DNA from: Gemmatimonadota bacterium
GTDB lineage: Bacteria; Gemmatimonadota; Gemmatimonadetes; Longimicrobiales; Gaopeijiaceae
DNA: 59,248 nt
Reading direction: 5' to 3'
Assembly (NCBI GenBank): GCA_028874995.1
Contig: JAPPGM010000093.1
Span: 1-59,248, forward strand
Shown here: piece by piece, positions 34,035-42,409 of the stretch
Layout: each line of letters begins with the position of its first letter
Position numbering within the stretch: position 1 is the first letter of the stretch
Made by a program: the position numbers and the translations under genes
Notes under the pieces: model-generated
What the model was told of the DNA's origin: nothing
Database searches by the model: none
What the model saw: the letters and a program-made list of their open reading frames with translations, nothing else

Positions 34035-36364
34035 TTCGGAAAGACCATTTCGATGGCGGTTGCGTATGGCGAATCGGGTTCGACGAACTCAATCTCGATC
34101 CCGTAGTAGTCGAGCAGCCTTCTTGTGATCGTGAGACCGAGACCCATTCCCTGGCCGAGGACGGGATTGACCTCCTCGGTTGTGGACTCGAAAGGCTCGA
34201 ACCAGCGCTCCGCCTCGCCGAGGTCGACAGCTACTCCTGTGTTCTGGACCCTTACCCGCAGCACACTGTCGTCGCCAGCCGTCGAGGCCCCGATCCGTCC
34301 CCCCTCCCCCGCACCCTTCACAGCATTCGTAAGCAGGTTGGCGAAGACGGTGGTCAGTTCCGCCGGGAACATCGGGATCGTCCTAACTCCCTTCGGAATC
34401 CTGTTCTCGATCCTGATCTTCCGCCGCTCGGCGGAGTGCCTGACAAGACGGACGGCCGCGTCGAAGCGGGCGGCAACATCTTGGCGAGAACGGCGTCTAC
34501 GAGCGTCCGGTGTGACGACATCCACGAGGTAAGAGGCGTGGCGCTCGATCCACTGCGCCAAGTCGACGGCCGCAGCCCACGCAAGTTTCACCCGCCGTCG
34601 CTGAGACGGAGAGAGTGACTGGTCGCGGAGAATCGCCCTGAGACCCTCACGCAAGGTCTGTGCAGCCCCAAGCAACGCGTTCATCTCGTGGGCGAAGGCG
34701 GCCATTTGTGTACCGACAGAGGCCAGTACTCGGAAGAGGGCTCCTTCGGAAATCACGCTGTCCGCCCGCTCCTTAGCCTCCTCCATGGCATGCACAGCCT
34801 CACGCATCCTTGGTTGGGCAGCGTCTGCGTCGCCCTGGCTGACGAGCAGTCGAGCTTCGCTGATCGAAGCACCGGCCGCCGCGATGAGGTCCGGCAAGGA
34901 GCTGCGCTCGTCGCCCTTCGAACTGGTGGCGGGTCGCCGGTCATCTCCATTGGCGGACTCCACTTCCCAAGTCTTCCGCCGCTCCTCCCGCCTCCGCATC
35001 CGCGCCTTTAGGTTGCTGGCCGCGCGTACTCGGGTGCACAGGTCCACGCCCGTGCGAACCAGTTTAACGAGCGTGTCGAACGCCGCCTCGGGTACGAAGC
35101 CTTCGCGGTTGACAAGCACCCGTAGCGTGGGCGCGCGCTCCTGCGTGAGAAACACACCGCCGAAGTAGTTGATGTGGGGAAAACGGGTCAGTCCCTCGTC
35201 CGGGTCCGCATCCTCGAACTCCGCGGCGAGAGGCCAATTCCTCAGCATTTCGAGCTGGCGAGGGCGTCTGGCGTAGTCGGCATCAATGGAAAGCCAGTCG
35301 TCGTCTCCGTACGGCAGCACCCGGAACCCCTCCAGATATACGCGGATTCCACTCGCCTTGGCGGCCCATGTCCGCCGGCGACGAGCCCCCTTGCCCTTGA
35401 TCGGACCCTCACGCATTAGGATTCGGGCGTCGAATGACGGACCGCGTTCGGGGTCGGGGTGCTCGATAGTGGTCGCGTAGTCTCTCGCGTCGGGGTTCCC
35501 AGCGCGGGTGCTGCGTGTCGGCGCGATCGCAAATCGGACCCGCCCGGCGTCCGCCTCAGCACGGATCTCAATCACCCAAGCGGCCATCTGTGCAATCACG
35601 TCCCAGTACTCGTCGCCGGACGCGAACTCACCTTCAAGGACTACTTCGAATCCACCACCCACCTGCCCCGCCCGGTTTCCGCGTATGTCCCGCAGAACGG
35701 GGCGCTCGAACAGAACAGGCTGGCGAACTACGGTCTCCGGCAGTGGCTGCTGGATGAAGTCTGGAGTCTGGAACGCCTGAACCTCAGCGAAGAACCTGGC
35801 CCGTTCCTTGGGCGTCCACGGCCGCCTGAGATTCAACAAGGTCAGGACAGTTCCGGAGCTGGTGCCCTCGTCAATGTTATTCTCAATCAGCGACACCACA
35901 TGGTCGGGTATGTCGTCGAGGGTCTCGTATGCCTCGATCGCGTCCCAATCGAGAACGGCGACGAGTTCCTTCGCCTTCGTGCCGCCATCAGCGGACTCGG
36001 CGCGGTGCACACTCGAAACCTCCAGTCGTCGCGCCAGCTTGTGGGCCGCCAGCCTCCCGATCCCCTTGACGCCGGTATATCGGCGCTCGAACACGGTCGA
36101 GCGCCTCGTCCCTTGGTCTTTCAGCCGCGACGCGATGCGCAGGAAACCCGACAGGAACCGATCCCGCCTCATTCCGGTTCCATTATCCAGAATTACAATG
36201 TGTCCCCGGTCCTGATCGTCGAGGTTCTCACCGTGGACGATCACTTCTGTGGCGTCGGCGTCGTAGGAGTTCTTGATCAGTTCGATCAGCGCCGTGGAAT
36301 CGCGGCCCACCAAGAGCTCACCAAGCTCCCGAAACAGATGGGTGTCGACCGTGAATCTAGCCAT
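34031..36364 (-). CDS. Double GHKL ATPase: MORC/HSP90-like N-terminus and histidine-kinase-like C-terminus
   Basis: 777 residues. The first GHKL domain (about residues 1-120) has the N-box ALIELIKNSYDADATEVIVH, G1 ILDNGTGMRRDRF and G2 YTGVKGIGRLAAHKLARRLE. This is the HSP90/MutL/MORC type. A long middle region resembles the linker of paraMORC proteins (INYFGGVFLTQERAPTLRVL). Near the C-terminus a histidine-kinase-like module follows: H-box AAFAHEMNALLGAAQTLREG, N-box FANLLTNAVKGAGEGG, G1 VRVQNTGVAVDL and G2 GQGMGLGLTITRRLLDYYG. No membrane segments, so it is cytoplasmic. The start overlaps the methyltransferase stop by 8 nt and the stop overlaps the receiver gene. Confidence 0.85.
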   Translation of the reverse strand: MARFTVDTHLFRELGELLVGRDSTALIELIKNSYDADATEVIVHGENLDDQDRGHIVILDNGTGMRRDRFLSGFLRIASRLKDQGTRRSTVFERRYTGVKGIGRLAAHKLARRLEVSSVHRAESADGGTKAKELVAVLDWDAIEAYETLDDIPDHVVSLIENNIDEGTSSGTVLTLLNLRRPWTPKERARFFAEVQAFQTPDFIQQPLPETVVRQPVLFERPVLRDIRGNRAGQVGGGFEVVLEGEFASGDEYWDVIAQMAAWVIEIRAEADAGRVRFAIAPTRSTRAGNPDARDYATTIEHPDPERGPSFDARILMREGPIKGKGARRRRTWAAKASGIRVYLEGFRVLPYGDDDWLSIDADYARRPRQLEMLRNWPLAAEFEDADPDEGLTRFPHINYFGGVFLTQERAPTLRVLVNREGFVPEAAFDTLVKLVRTGVDLCTRVRAASNLKARMRRREERRKTWEVESANGDDRRPATSSKGDERSSLPDLIAAAGASISEARLLVSQGDADAAQPRMREAVHAMEEAKERADSVISEGALFRVLASVGTQMAAFAHEMNALLGAAQTLREGLRAILRDQSLSPSQRRRVKLAWAAAVDLAQWIERHASYLVDVVTPDARRRRSRQDVAARFDAAVRLVRHSAERRKIRIENRIPKGVRTIPMFPAELTTVFANLLTNAVKGAGEGGRIGASTAGDDSVLRVRVQNTGVAVDLGEAERWFEPFESTTEEVNPVLGQGMGLGLTITRRLLDYYGIEIEFVEPDSPYATAIEMVFPK

Positions 36365-38018
36365 TACTGTCCGCAGCCCTGGAAGGCCTGCGCCACTGCG
36401 TCAAATCGTTTCGCAGTTGGTTCAAGATCTCGATCTCCGGGTCCTTAAGGCGCAGCCCCTCGCCCAAAACCCGTTCGTCCGCAATCTCTCTGGCCTCCTC
36501 TTCGCTGCCCTCGCGAAGCAAGCGGTTAAGCTTCTGGAAGACATCTTTCGCACCGGGAATCAACGGCACGGGGATCCTCTTCAGCGTACCGGGTTCCATC
36601 TTCAGGATCCCTCCGCCGTAGCGACGGCCCCGCAGCTCGGCCCATGCCGAGACCGCGCTGGTGAGGAATCCCACGGCCACGGCTTCCGGGGTGACGGCAA
36701 GCTCAGACTCCCAGCAAACGCTGTGGAGGGCATTGCTGTTCAAGCACTCCCCCCTGTTTAGGACGAGCAGGGGCGATCCGGCTCGCGCGCAGGTTGCGAA
36801 CGCGTCGGAACGCGACGGTAGGTCAACTCGGAACCAGTGGCTCCGGAGGGCGCATTTGTATCGGTCGTCGATGCCGCCTTCGACACCTTCTTGAATCCAA
36901 GAATCGACGAGGCGGTCGTGTTCCGCGCTTTCGGGCCGGACCAGAAGCGCCGCTGCCCCAGCTGCCACGAGCGCTCCATGGTCGTCGTTCGTGAACTCTA
37001 GGCCCTCCAACCATCGAGTACGCGACACGATGCCATGCCGAACATCGGCAGGGATATTGATAGCGTCGAGGGCGGCTCGAGAGCGGATGAAATGCCGATT
37101 TGCGCCGGTGACCACTCCGACCCTTACTGACGCCACTTGGTCCAAACGCCTAACTTGGGGAGATTCTCGGATTCGGGACAGCAGGTCAATGGCTGCGTCG
37201 AGGGTGTCTCCATCGGTAGGCGGGAAGGAAGAGCAGTCAGGAGGGCAACCATTGGAGTTCAGGAGAACCGACTCGAGTCCCTCAACCGAATCGACGGCCA
37301 GCGTTTCGACGGTACCACTGTCACCAAATCCCGAGCACGCCAGCGCGACCACGGCCTCGTCCGTGCCCTCAAACTGCCGATCACGAATGTGGATCAATCG
37401 GCTGGTCCCGAACCGCTCGGCCAGCATCTCGCGCAGAGGCGCAGCATAGTCGGTCTGCAAGATCGCCTCTGGTACCAGCATGGCCAGTCGACCTCCGGTT
37501 GCCAAAAACCTCAGGGAATGAAGAAGAAAATACGCCCAGAGGCTGGCAGTGGCCGGGAGCGGCACCGACGATTCGGCTGCGACAGCCCGGGCCGACTCCT
37601 GTTGATCGCCCGTGATCCAGTGGTGTCGTACGTACGGAGGATTGCCCACGATAGCAGCGTATGGACTGCCTGGGAGATCACCGAATGATGTCGCCAAGAA
37701 GTCGGCCTCGATGCAGTTCGCCTCGATCAACAGTTCGCTGTCGCGCGCCGTCTCGATACAGCTGGGGTCGATGTCGACCCCGTAGACACCAGTTCCCGCG
37801 TTCGACGGATCGCTTCTTGAGAGTACACGAGCGGCAGCCTCCAGAAACGCGCAGCCGCCGTAGCTCGGATCCAAGACGGGCCCGTCTCCGTCCGCCAGCG
37901 CCCACCTCACCAGCACCGTTGCCAATTCGTCCGGCGTGTAGTAGGACCCGAGCAGGCGGCGCCTTGGTACGGACCCTAGATCGGGCTCTTGAGGCAACTG
38001 GTCGGTGGGGAGCATCAT
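36357..38018 (-). CDS. N6-adenine DNA methyltransferase
   Basis: 553 residues. SAM-binding motif I region (PVLDPSYGGCAFLEAAARVL) follows GSYYTPDELATVLVRWAL, the start common to N6-MTase/Eco57I-like enzymes. The catalytic NPPY is in AAIVGNPPYVRHHWITG. Mid-protein blocks TGGRLAMLVPEAILQTDYAA and DRQFEGTDEAVVALA are standard. The C-terminal half (RVGVVTGANRHFIRS, LKRIPVPLIP) is a TaqI-like target-recognition region. It would methylate adenine in a specific site and mark self DNA. Gene order places it directly upstream of the GHKL gene with overlapping ends. Confidence 0.88.
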   Translation of the reverse strand: MMLPTDQLPQEPDLGSVPRRRLLGSYYTPDELATVLVRWALADGDGPVLDPSYGGCAFLEAAARVLSRSDPSNAGTGVYGVDIDPSCIETARDSELLIEANCIEADFLATSFGDLPGSPYAAIVGNPPYVRHHWITGDQQESARAVAAESSVPLPATASLWAYFLLHSLRFLATGGRLAMLVPEAILQTDYAAPLREMLAERFGTSRLIHIRDRQFEGTDEAVVALACSGFGDSGTVETLAVDSVEGLESVLLNSNGCPPDCSSFPPTDGDTLDAAIDLLSRIRESPQVRRLDQVASVRVGVVTGANRHFIRSRAALDAINIPADVRHGIVSRTRWLEGLEFTNDDHGALVAAGAAALLVRPESAEHDRLVDSWIQEGVEGGIDDRYKCALRSHWFRVDLPSRSDAFATCARAGSPLLVLNRGECLNSNALHSVCWESELAVTPEAVAVGFLTSAVSAWAELRGRRYGGGILKMEPGTLKRIPVPLIPGAKDVFQKLNRLLREGSEEEAREIADERVLGEGLRLKDPEIEILNQLRNDLTQWRRPSRAADSNG

Positions 38019-38042
38019 CCTCCGCTCTGCTCGCGGACCGCG

Positions 38043-38438
38043 CTACGGCGTGTCCGGTTTCATCCGAGTGTTGTTCACCGGACCAATATAGGGCCCCGGG
38101 CGAAAGCCGAAACCGGTACTGTAGCTGAGCCGAAGACGGGTCAGCCGGTGGATGTTGTCCGCCTTATCGAAGCTCCCGCCGGTTGGTGCCGCGGCTCTAC
38201 TCTCGTCCCGTAGCGGAACCGGGGGCGAAGCCATTGGGAGGACCACAGAGGCACATCGCCCGGGGCCTTCCCAAGACGTCCGCACGAGAGAGCCATCCTC
38301 GTAGCCCAATGCCTCCAGCAGCTTCCCCGTTGCCTCGTCATGCTGGGCGGCGCGCCACAGATCGGCCAGAACAGACCATCGAGTCGTCAAGAGAAGAACC
38401 CACACCCACCCGCGCTTCCATCTCCGCGAACCCTCCAT
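38043..38438 (-). other. Probable frameshifted 3' part of the restriction-like gene
   Basis: From about 38370 down to the stop at 38043 this frame reads convincingly as protein: LADLWRAAQHDEATGKLLEA, then GYEDGSLVRTSWEGPG. It has the high GC third positions of the neighbourhood. The first 70 bp of the frame (MEGSRRWKRGWVWVLL) look like out-of-frame noise. Meanwhile the overlapping gene at 38338-39315 ends in an unlikely tail. I infer one gene of about 425 residues broken by a frameshift near 38368-38378. The alternative is a short separate gene. Confidence 0.5.
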
Positions 38439-39315
38439 CCCCCCACACCATCTTGGTCAACAGCGGCGACCCCACATGCCAGACCTCCCTCTCCGTCCAC
38501 CCCCTCAGCTCCGGGGCGCTGAAGACGAACCGCCGATCATAAACCGAGTACAGCCTCCGAAACATCCGGTTGAAATCCAGAACCGATCCCGGATCAGGAT
38601 ACCTGGAGCCCACAACGCAATGCTCCGGTCCACCATCGCATCTCGCCGGAGTCAATCCGCAAGCCTCGTAGTGCGACGGGTCATCCCGAAGGTCCCGGCG
38701 TTCCGAGAGTCTCCGTAGCGCATCGCGGTACCGGTTGAGTTCGCCACCCTCTTGGTGGTTGAGGATATCGGCGACACTCCGGCCCTCTGTCGGACCAACG
38801 CGGACTGGGCGCGCAACAGCATTATCGTTCCCGCTCACGACATGCCAGAAGCCGTAAACCAGTGCCGGATAAGCCATGTGAAGGTTGACGCAGCCGCCAG
38901 CGACGCCCTCCAGTCCTTCCACTAAGTCATCGAATCCGAAGTGAGTCCCCTTCAGCGACACGGCGAGCATCGGCCCGATGTCGGCAACCGTGACGGTCAC
39001 GTCGACCTTCCTGGCCGTGAGACCACCAAAGATCGTCCGGCGACCAGGTATCGCCGCATCCGGGTCATGGTGAAGGACGGCTCCACGCCGGTTTCGCTCC
39101 ACGGCGATCGGCGGACGCGGCCGGATCCGGTCGGGGTGGAACCCGCCTTCGATGACGAGACGACAGGCCACATACTCCCGTAGCGCACGGATCCGTTCCC
39201 CGGGCTGACCATTCGGATCAGAAGAAGCGAACCGGGTGATCGCCTGCCGCAGGCTGGTCGGTGCGCGCGTCTCAACTGGCACGGGAACGCCTTGTTCTTC
39301 GCCACATACACGCAC
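38338..39315 (-). CDS. Possible restriction endonuclease-like protein (first gene of the methyltransferase operon)
   Basis: 325 residues from GTG 39315, no named family recognised. A candidate nuclease core is KVDVTVTVADIGPMLAVSLK (Asp, then SLK in place of the usual E/D-x-K). It is followed by GTHFGFDDLVEGLEGVAGGC, where SLKGTHFGFDDL recalls several type II enzymes (weak). Four Cys/His positions in EACGLTPARCDGGPEHCVVG could bind zinc. The position immediately upstream of the methyltransferase on the same strand supports a restriction role. The C-terminus is probably frameshifted (see 38043-38438). A 21-bp repeat pair lies 33 bp upstream of the start. Confidence 0.6.
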   Translation of the reverse strand: MRVCGEEQGVPVPVETRAPTSLRQAITRFASSDPNGQPGERIRALREYVACRLVIEGGFHPDRIRPRPPIAVERNRRGAVLHHDPDAAIPGRRTIFGGLTARKVDVTVTVADIGPMLAVSLKGTHFGFDDLVEGLEGVAGGCVNLHMAYPALVYGFWHVVSGNDNAVARPVRVGPTEGRSVADILNHQEGGELNRYRDALRRLSERRDLRDDPSHYEACGLTPARCDGGPEHCVVGSRYPDPGSVLDFNRMFRRLYSVYDRRFVFSAPELRGWTEREVWHVGSPLLTKMVWGDGGFAEMEARVGVGSSLDDSMVCSGRSVARRPA

Positions 39316-39348
39316 CGTAGGTCGGAGTTGACTCCGCGCGTTGGGTCA

Positions 39349-39390
39349 AAATGTAAATCATACTTGACAAAATGTAATCCAGAGTAGACA
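39349..39390. repeat. 21-bp direct-repeat pair, locus C
   Basis: Copies at 39349-39369 and 39370-39390, both beginning AAATGTAA; the first ends TTGACA and the second TAGACA. Zero spacing and the same orientation as the other loci. It lies 33 bp upstream of the first gene of the methyltransferase/GHKL operon. Confidence 0.8.
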
Positions 39391-39555
39391 TCGTTGAGAT
39401 CGATCCAAGGCCTTCCCGCCTGAATTCCTCCAGGCTCCGCTGAAACGCCGCCGTGACCGTATCCATGCTCATCGTGCGCTCCAGTTCCTCGCTGTGGATC
39501 CCTGTCGAACGTAACATCGCTCGCACGTACAGGCCTTGTCGCGATCGAAGACCCC
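39391..39555. other. Intergenic, possible gene remnant
   Basis: A short minus-strand frame here reads MSMDTVTAAFQRSLEEFRRE before running into the repeat pair and losing sense. The helical start looks like genuine coding sequence, so this may be the 5' stub of a lost gene. No function can be named. Confidence 0.3.
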
Positions 39556-40806
39556 CTACGGCCCCAACCCCCCCACCGGAATCACCCCCACCCCATCCTC
39601 CCGCACATACCCGTACCCGCTGCTCACGATCACCCCCAGCGCCGCCGGCTCCCCCATCCTCTCCGAATCCACCCGCGCCGCCAACCTCCGAAGATTTCGC
39701 GCAGCCTCATCCACCCTCCCCTCCCCCAGCTTGACCTCGAAAGCCGCCCAGCGACCATCGTTCGCCTGCACGATCGCGTCCACTTCCAACCCTCCCTTTT
39801 CCCGGTAGTGGAACACCTCGGCGTCCGCGGCCTGGGCGTAGACCCTCAGATCCCGCACTACCAACGACTCGAAGAGGAGCCCCAGGAAGTCGAGGTCGCG
39901 GAGCAGGCGGGTGGGCGTCGCCCGAACGGCGGCCACGGCAAGGGAAGGATCCGTGAGGTGTCGAATCGGTTTCCGTCTCAGAACCGACCTCGACCTGAGG
40001 TGCGTGGGCCAGGCGGGCTGATTCTCGACGATCATGATCCGCTCGAGCGCCCTCAAGTACCCGGCCGCGGTGTGCTCCGTGATAGCCGACACACCTTCGC
40101 CGGTGTCGGAGGCGAGAGTCGCGGTCGCCGCGGGGGTTGCGACGTTGCGGGCCAGGGACCGAAGCAGCATTCCCACTCTCACCGGGTCTCTCCGCCTGCC
40201 GTCTCCATTCGCAATGTCCAGGCGGCGGATCTCGTCCAGGTGGTCCACGTTGGCGCGAAGTGCCAGCCGCGTGCTGCGTCCCAGGTTGACCGGCCACCCG
40301 CCGACGCAGATCAACTCCGCAAGGTCGTCGAGGGGGATCACCGCCCGGCCTGCAGTGACACGCTCCGCATCCAGAAGGCCCGCCAGCGAGACTTCGCCTG
40401 AAGAGCGCCCGAGTTCGAACAGCGAGAGCGGGCGCATGCGAAGACGCGTCAGGCGTCCGGCCCCCGTATGGCGGGTCGCGTCGTCGGCCGGCACCGCGGA
40501 TCCGGTAAGGATGAATTGACCCGGGAGGCGCCGATCGTCCACGGCGCGCCGCACGTGATTCCAGATCGCCGGCTCCAGCTGCCATTCGTCGATCAGCCGG
40601 GGCACGTCACCGACGAGGATGCGGGCAGGCTCGAGCGCGGCGAGGCGTCGCGCCACTCGGTCCACATCGAGCCGCACTTCACTGGCGGCGATCTGCTGCG
40701 CCGTGGTGGTCTTTCCCGAGGCGCGGGGGCCCTCTACCACCACCGCGCCATTGGCCTGCAAGCGCTCGGCCAACTCCGTGTCCACAATTCTGGGTTGATA
40801 GGTCAT
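39556..40806 (-). CDS. ATP-binding protein, AAA + DUF4143 (second copy)
   Basis: 416 residues. Walker A VVEGPRASGKTTTAQQIA, sensor-like FILTGSAVPADD, and GRLTRLRMRPLSLFELG. The C-terminal DUF4143 block has EVFHYREKGGLEVDAIVQAN and WAAFEVKLGEGRVDEAARNL, giving a PD-(D/E)xK-like Asp/Glu-x-Lys. Only distantly related to the copy at 22117. It lies upstream of the methyltransferase operon on the same strand, about 240 bp away. Role unknown; a frequent resident of accessory islands. Confidence 0.85.
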   Translation of the reverse strand: MTYQPRIVDTELAERLQANGAVVVEGPRASGKTTTAQQIAASEVRLDVDRVARRLAALEPARILVGDVPRLIDEWQLEPAIWNHVRRAVDDRRLPGQFILTGSAVPADDATRHTGAGRLTRLRMRPLSLFELGRSSGEVSLAGLLDAERVTAGRAVIPLDDLAELICVGGWPVNLGRSTRLALRANVDHLDEIRRLDIANGDGRRRDPVRVGMLLRSLARNVATPAATATLASDTGEGVSAITEHTAAGYLRALERIMIVENQPAWPTHLRSRSVLRRKPIRHLTDPSLAVAAVRATPTRLLRDLDFLGLLFESLVVRDLRVYAQAADAEVFHYREKGGLEVDAIVQANDGRWAAFEVKLGEGRVDEAARNLRRLAARVDSERMGEPAALGVIVSSGYGYVREDGVGVIPVGGLGP

Positions 40807-41056
40807 GGCTGCAGGCGAATGGACGTGATCGAAGGATCGGGATAGGCGGACAATAGCGCCAAGGAGGGCTTCGGGGAAGGTGTAGCGACACGTTTGGCAC
40901 TACTTTGATAGCAGAAATGGACTGTCACTTGTCGACATAAACGGCGATAACACAGCGACAGATTCGGACAGACAACCAACCCGAAAAGCAGACACCCCTG
41001 AGCAGCTCCAAAGGGCTCGGCCAACGGACGCCGGCCGACCCCTCCGGCAGTACGAA
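40807..41056. other. Intergenic, AT-richer, no gene seen
   Basis: 250 bp upstream of the DUF4143 ATPase. Lower GC than its surroundings around 40890-40990. Several GACA/TGTC words (for example TGTCACTTGTCGACA at 40922) are present but not in the 21-bp pair arrangement. It is the likely promoter region of the ATPase gene. No RNA gene recognised. Confidence 0.4.
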
Positions 41057-41164
41057 CTACACCCCGGCCAGTTCGTATTCCCGCACCAGCACCTCGGCCG
41101 GAAGATTCCATTCCGCCGCCAACACCCGGATCATGGCCAGGGAAAGGGGCCGGCGACGTCGTAA
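41057..41164 (-). pseudogene. HigA-type antitoxin C-terminal fragment
   Basis: The last 35 codons before the stop at 41057 read RPLSLAMIRVLAAEWNLPAE, then VLVREYEL. This matches the C-terminal end of HigA helix-turn-helix antitoxins (RPLSxAMIRxLxxxLGIPAEVL). Upstream the frame dissolves into basic low-complexity sequence with no helix-turn-helix core. It is a decayed antitoxin gene at the edge of the accessory island. Confidence 0.55.
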
Positions 41165-41338
41165 TCGATCTCGTTCCTGCCTCCCCCTCCCGCTCCGCCG
41201 ACCACCCCATCCGCAGCAGATTTCCATAGACCCCATCAAGCCGTTCCGCTAGATTTCACCGGGCAACCAACCGTCCGCGAGAGCGGGACTGGTCCACCGG
41301 GGGCGGATCAGGACAGCGCGAGGAAGCAAACAACGAGA

Positions 41339-42409
41339 ATGAAGCTGAAGCACGGCTTGGTCGGCGTTGGCATCATGATCATCGGAGTCTCCTTCGCAGC
41401 GCCCTCTCTCGGGCACGGGCTCGCTTCGGCGCAACAGGTCAGGGCACTCAGCGACGGCGCGGCCGTCCGGCTCGACCCGTCCGATTCCAGCCCGGTCATC
41501 GCCAACCTGGCGCCGGGTGCGACGCTGGACTGGATCGGGGAGTCCGGTCCGTACCACATCGTGTCGATACCCGGCCAGCCCGGCGAGGACGATCTGATCG
41601 GATATGTCCTCGCATCCGAAGTCGAGGTCGTGGGAGCCGTGTCCGGCGGCGGAAACCCCTCTATGACTGGGGCCGGGATTCCGGACATCCACGCGCAGTA
41701 CGAGAGATCGAAGGCCCGCCGGTCTTCGGGCCTGAAGAGGTGGCTCTGGGGAGGGACGCTGGCCATCGCCGCCATCGTAACAACGAAGGTCTTGTTCGAG
41801 GCGGGGGACGAGGACGCCTATGCGGACTCGGCCTCCCATCAGGCCGCGGTTGACAGGCACTCCTCGGCGCGGACCGTCAGGAACACCGTCACGCTGGCCG
41901 GCGTCGGCTTGCTCGCCTGGGGAGCCGCCGACTACGTCCTGGGAGGGCGAGACATGGAGACGATGGAAGGGGAGCTCCCCACATTGGCCGATCCGGCTCT
42001 GGAGGAGCAGTACAGGGAGGCCGGCGCGAGGTACGGGTCGGGGAAGAGGAAGTTCCTCTGGGGCTCCATCATGGCGGGCGGCTCCTACGTGACGGTGAAG
42101 TGGCTGCCCTGGCTGGGCGTTCCGGAGCGGGAGGACTACGACACCGAGTGGGAATACCTGTCCGCGGTGCACAGGCGGGACCGGACCGAAAGCGCGAACC
42201 GGTGGTTCATCGGGGTGGGAAGCGTGCTCGCAGTCTGGGGCGCGGCCGATTGGGTGCTCGGGTCGAGGAAGATGGCCGAGATCGAGGCGATTTCGCGCGT
42301 GACCGAGTCGCCGGCGCCGCGGGGGGCTCCCGCCGCGCGGGCCGGGCCGGACCTCTTCGTCAGGCGCGTCGTGGGCCGCACCGAGATCGGTCTCGCCTGG
42401 AGCCGGTGA
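41339..42409 (+). CDS. SH3-like membrane protein with duplicated two-helix module (motor cassette gene 1)
   Basis: 356 residues. Signal peptide or anchor about residues 1-31, then an SH3b-like domain (VRLDPSDSSPVIANLAPGAT, IGYVLASEVEVV, about 35-100). The rest is an internal duplication. One unit has KRWLWGGTLAIAAIVTTKVL and later VGLLAWGAADYVLGGRDMET; the second has KRKFLWGSIMAGGSYVTVKW and VGSVLAVWGAADWVLGSRKM. Each unit holds two hydrophobic segments separated by about 50 charged residues. The stop overlaps the next ATG (TGATG), so it is coupled to the leucine-rich-repeat protein. No named family recognised. In context it is an envelope component of a proton-channel-associated complex. Confidence 0.8.
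   Translation: MKLKHGLVGVGIMIIGVSFAAPSLGHGLASAQQVRALSDGAAVRLDPSDSSPVIANLAPGATLDWIGESGPYHIVSIPGQPGEDDLIGYVLASEVEVVGAVSGGGNPSMTGAGIPDIHAQYERSKARRSSGLKRWLWGGTLAIAAIVTTKVLFEAGDEDAYADSASHQAAVDRHSSARTVRNTVTLAGVGLLAWGAADYVLGGRDMETMEGELPTLADPALEEQYREAGARYGSGKRKFLWGSIMAGGSYVTVKWLPWLGVPEREDYDTEWEYLSAVHRRDRTESANRWFIGVGSVLAVWGAADWVLGSRKMAEIEAISRVTESPAPRGAPAARAGPDLFVRRVVGRTEIGLAWSR

Noticed and set aside
39316-39526. Small minus-strand gene running through repeat pair C
   Set aside because: Only the first about 20 codons look like protein; the rest translates the repeat and then overlaps the restriction-like gene out of frame.
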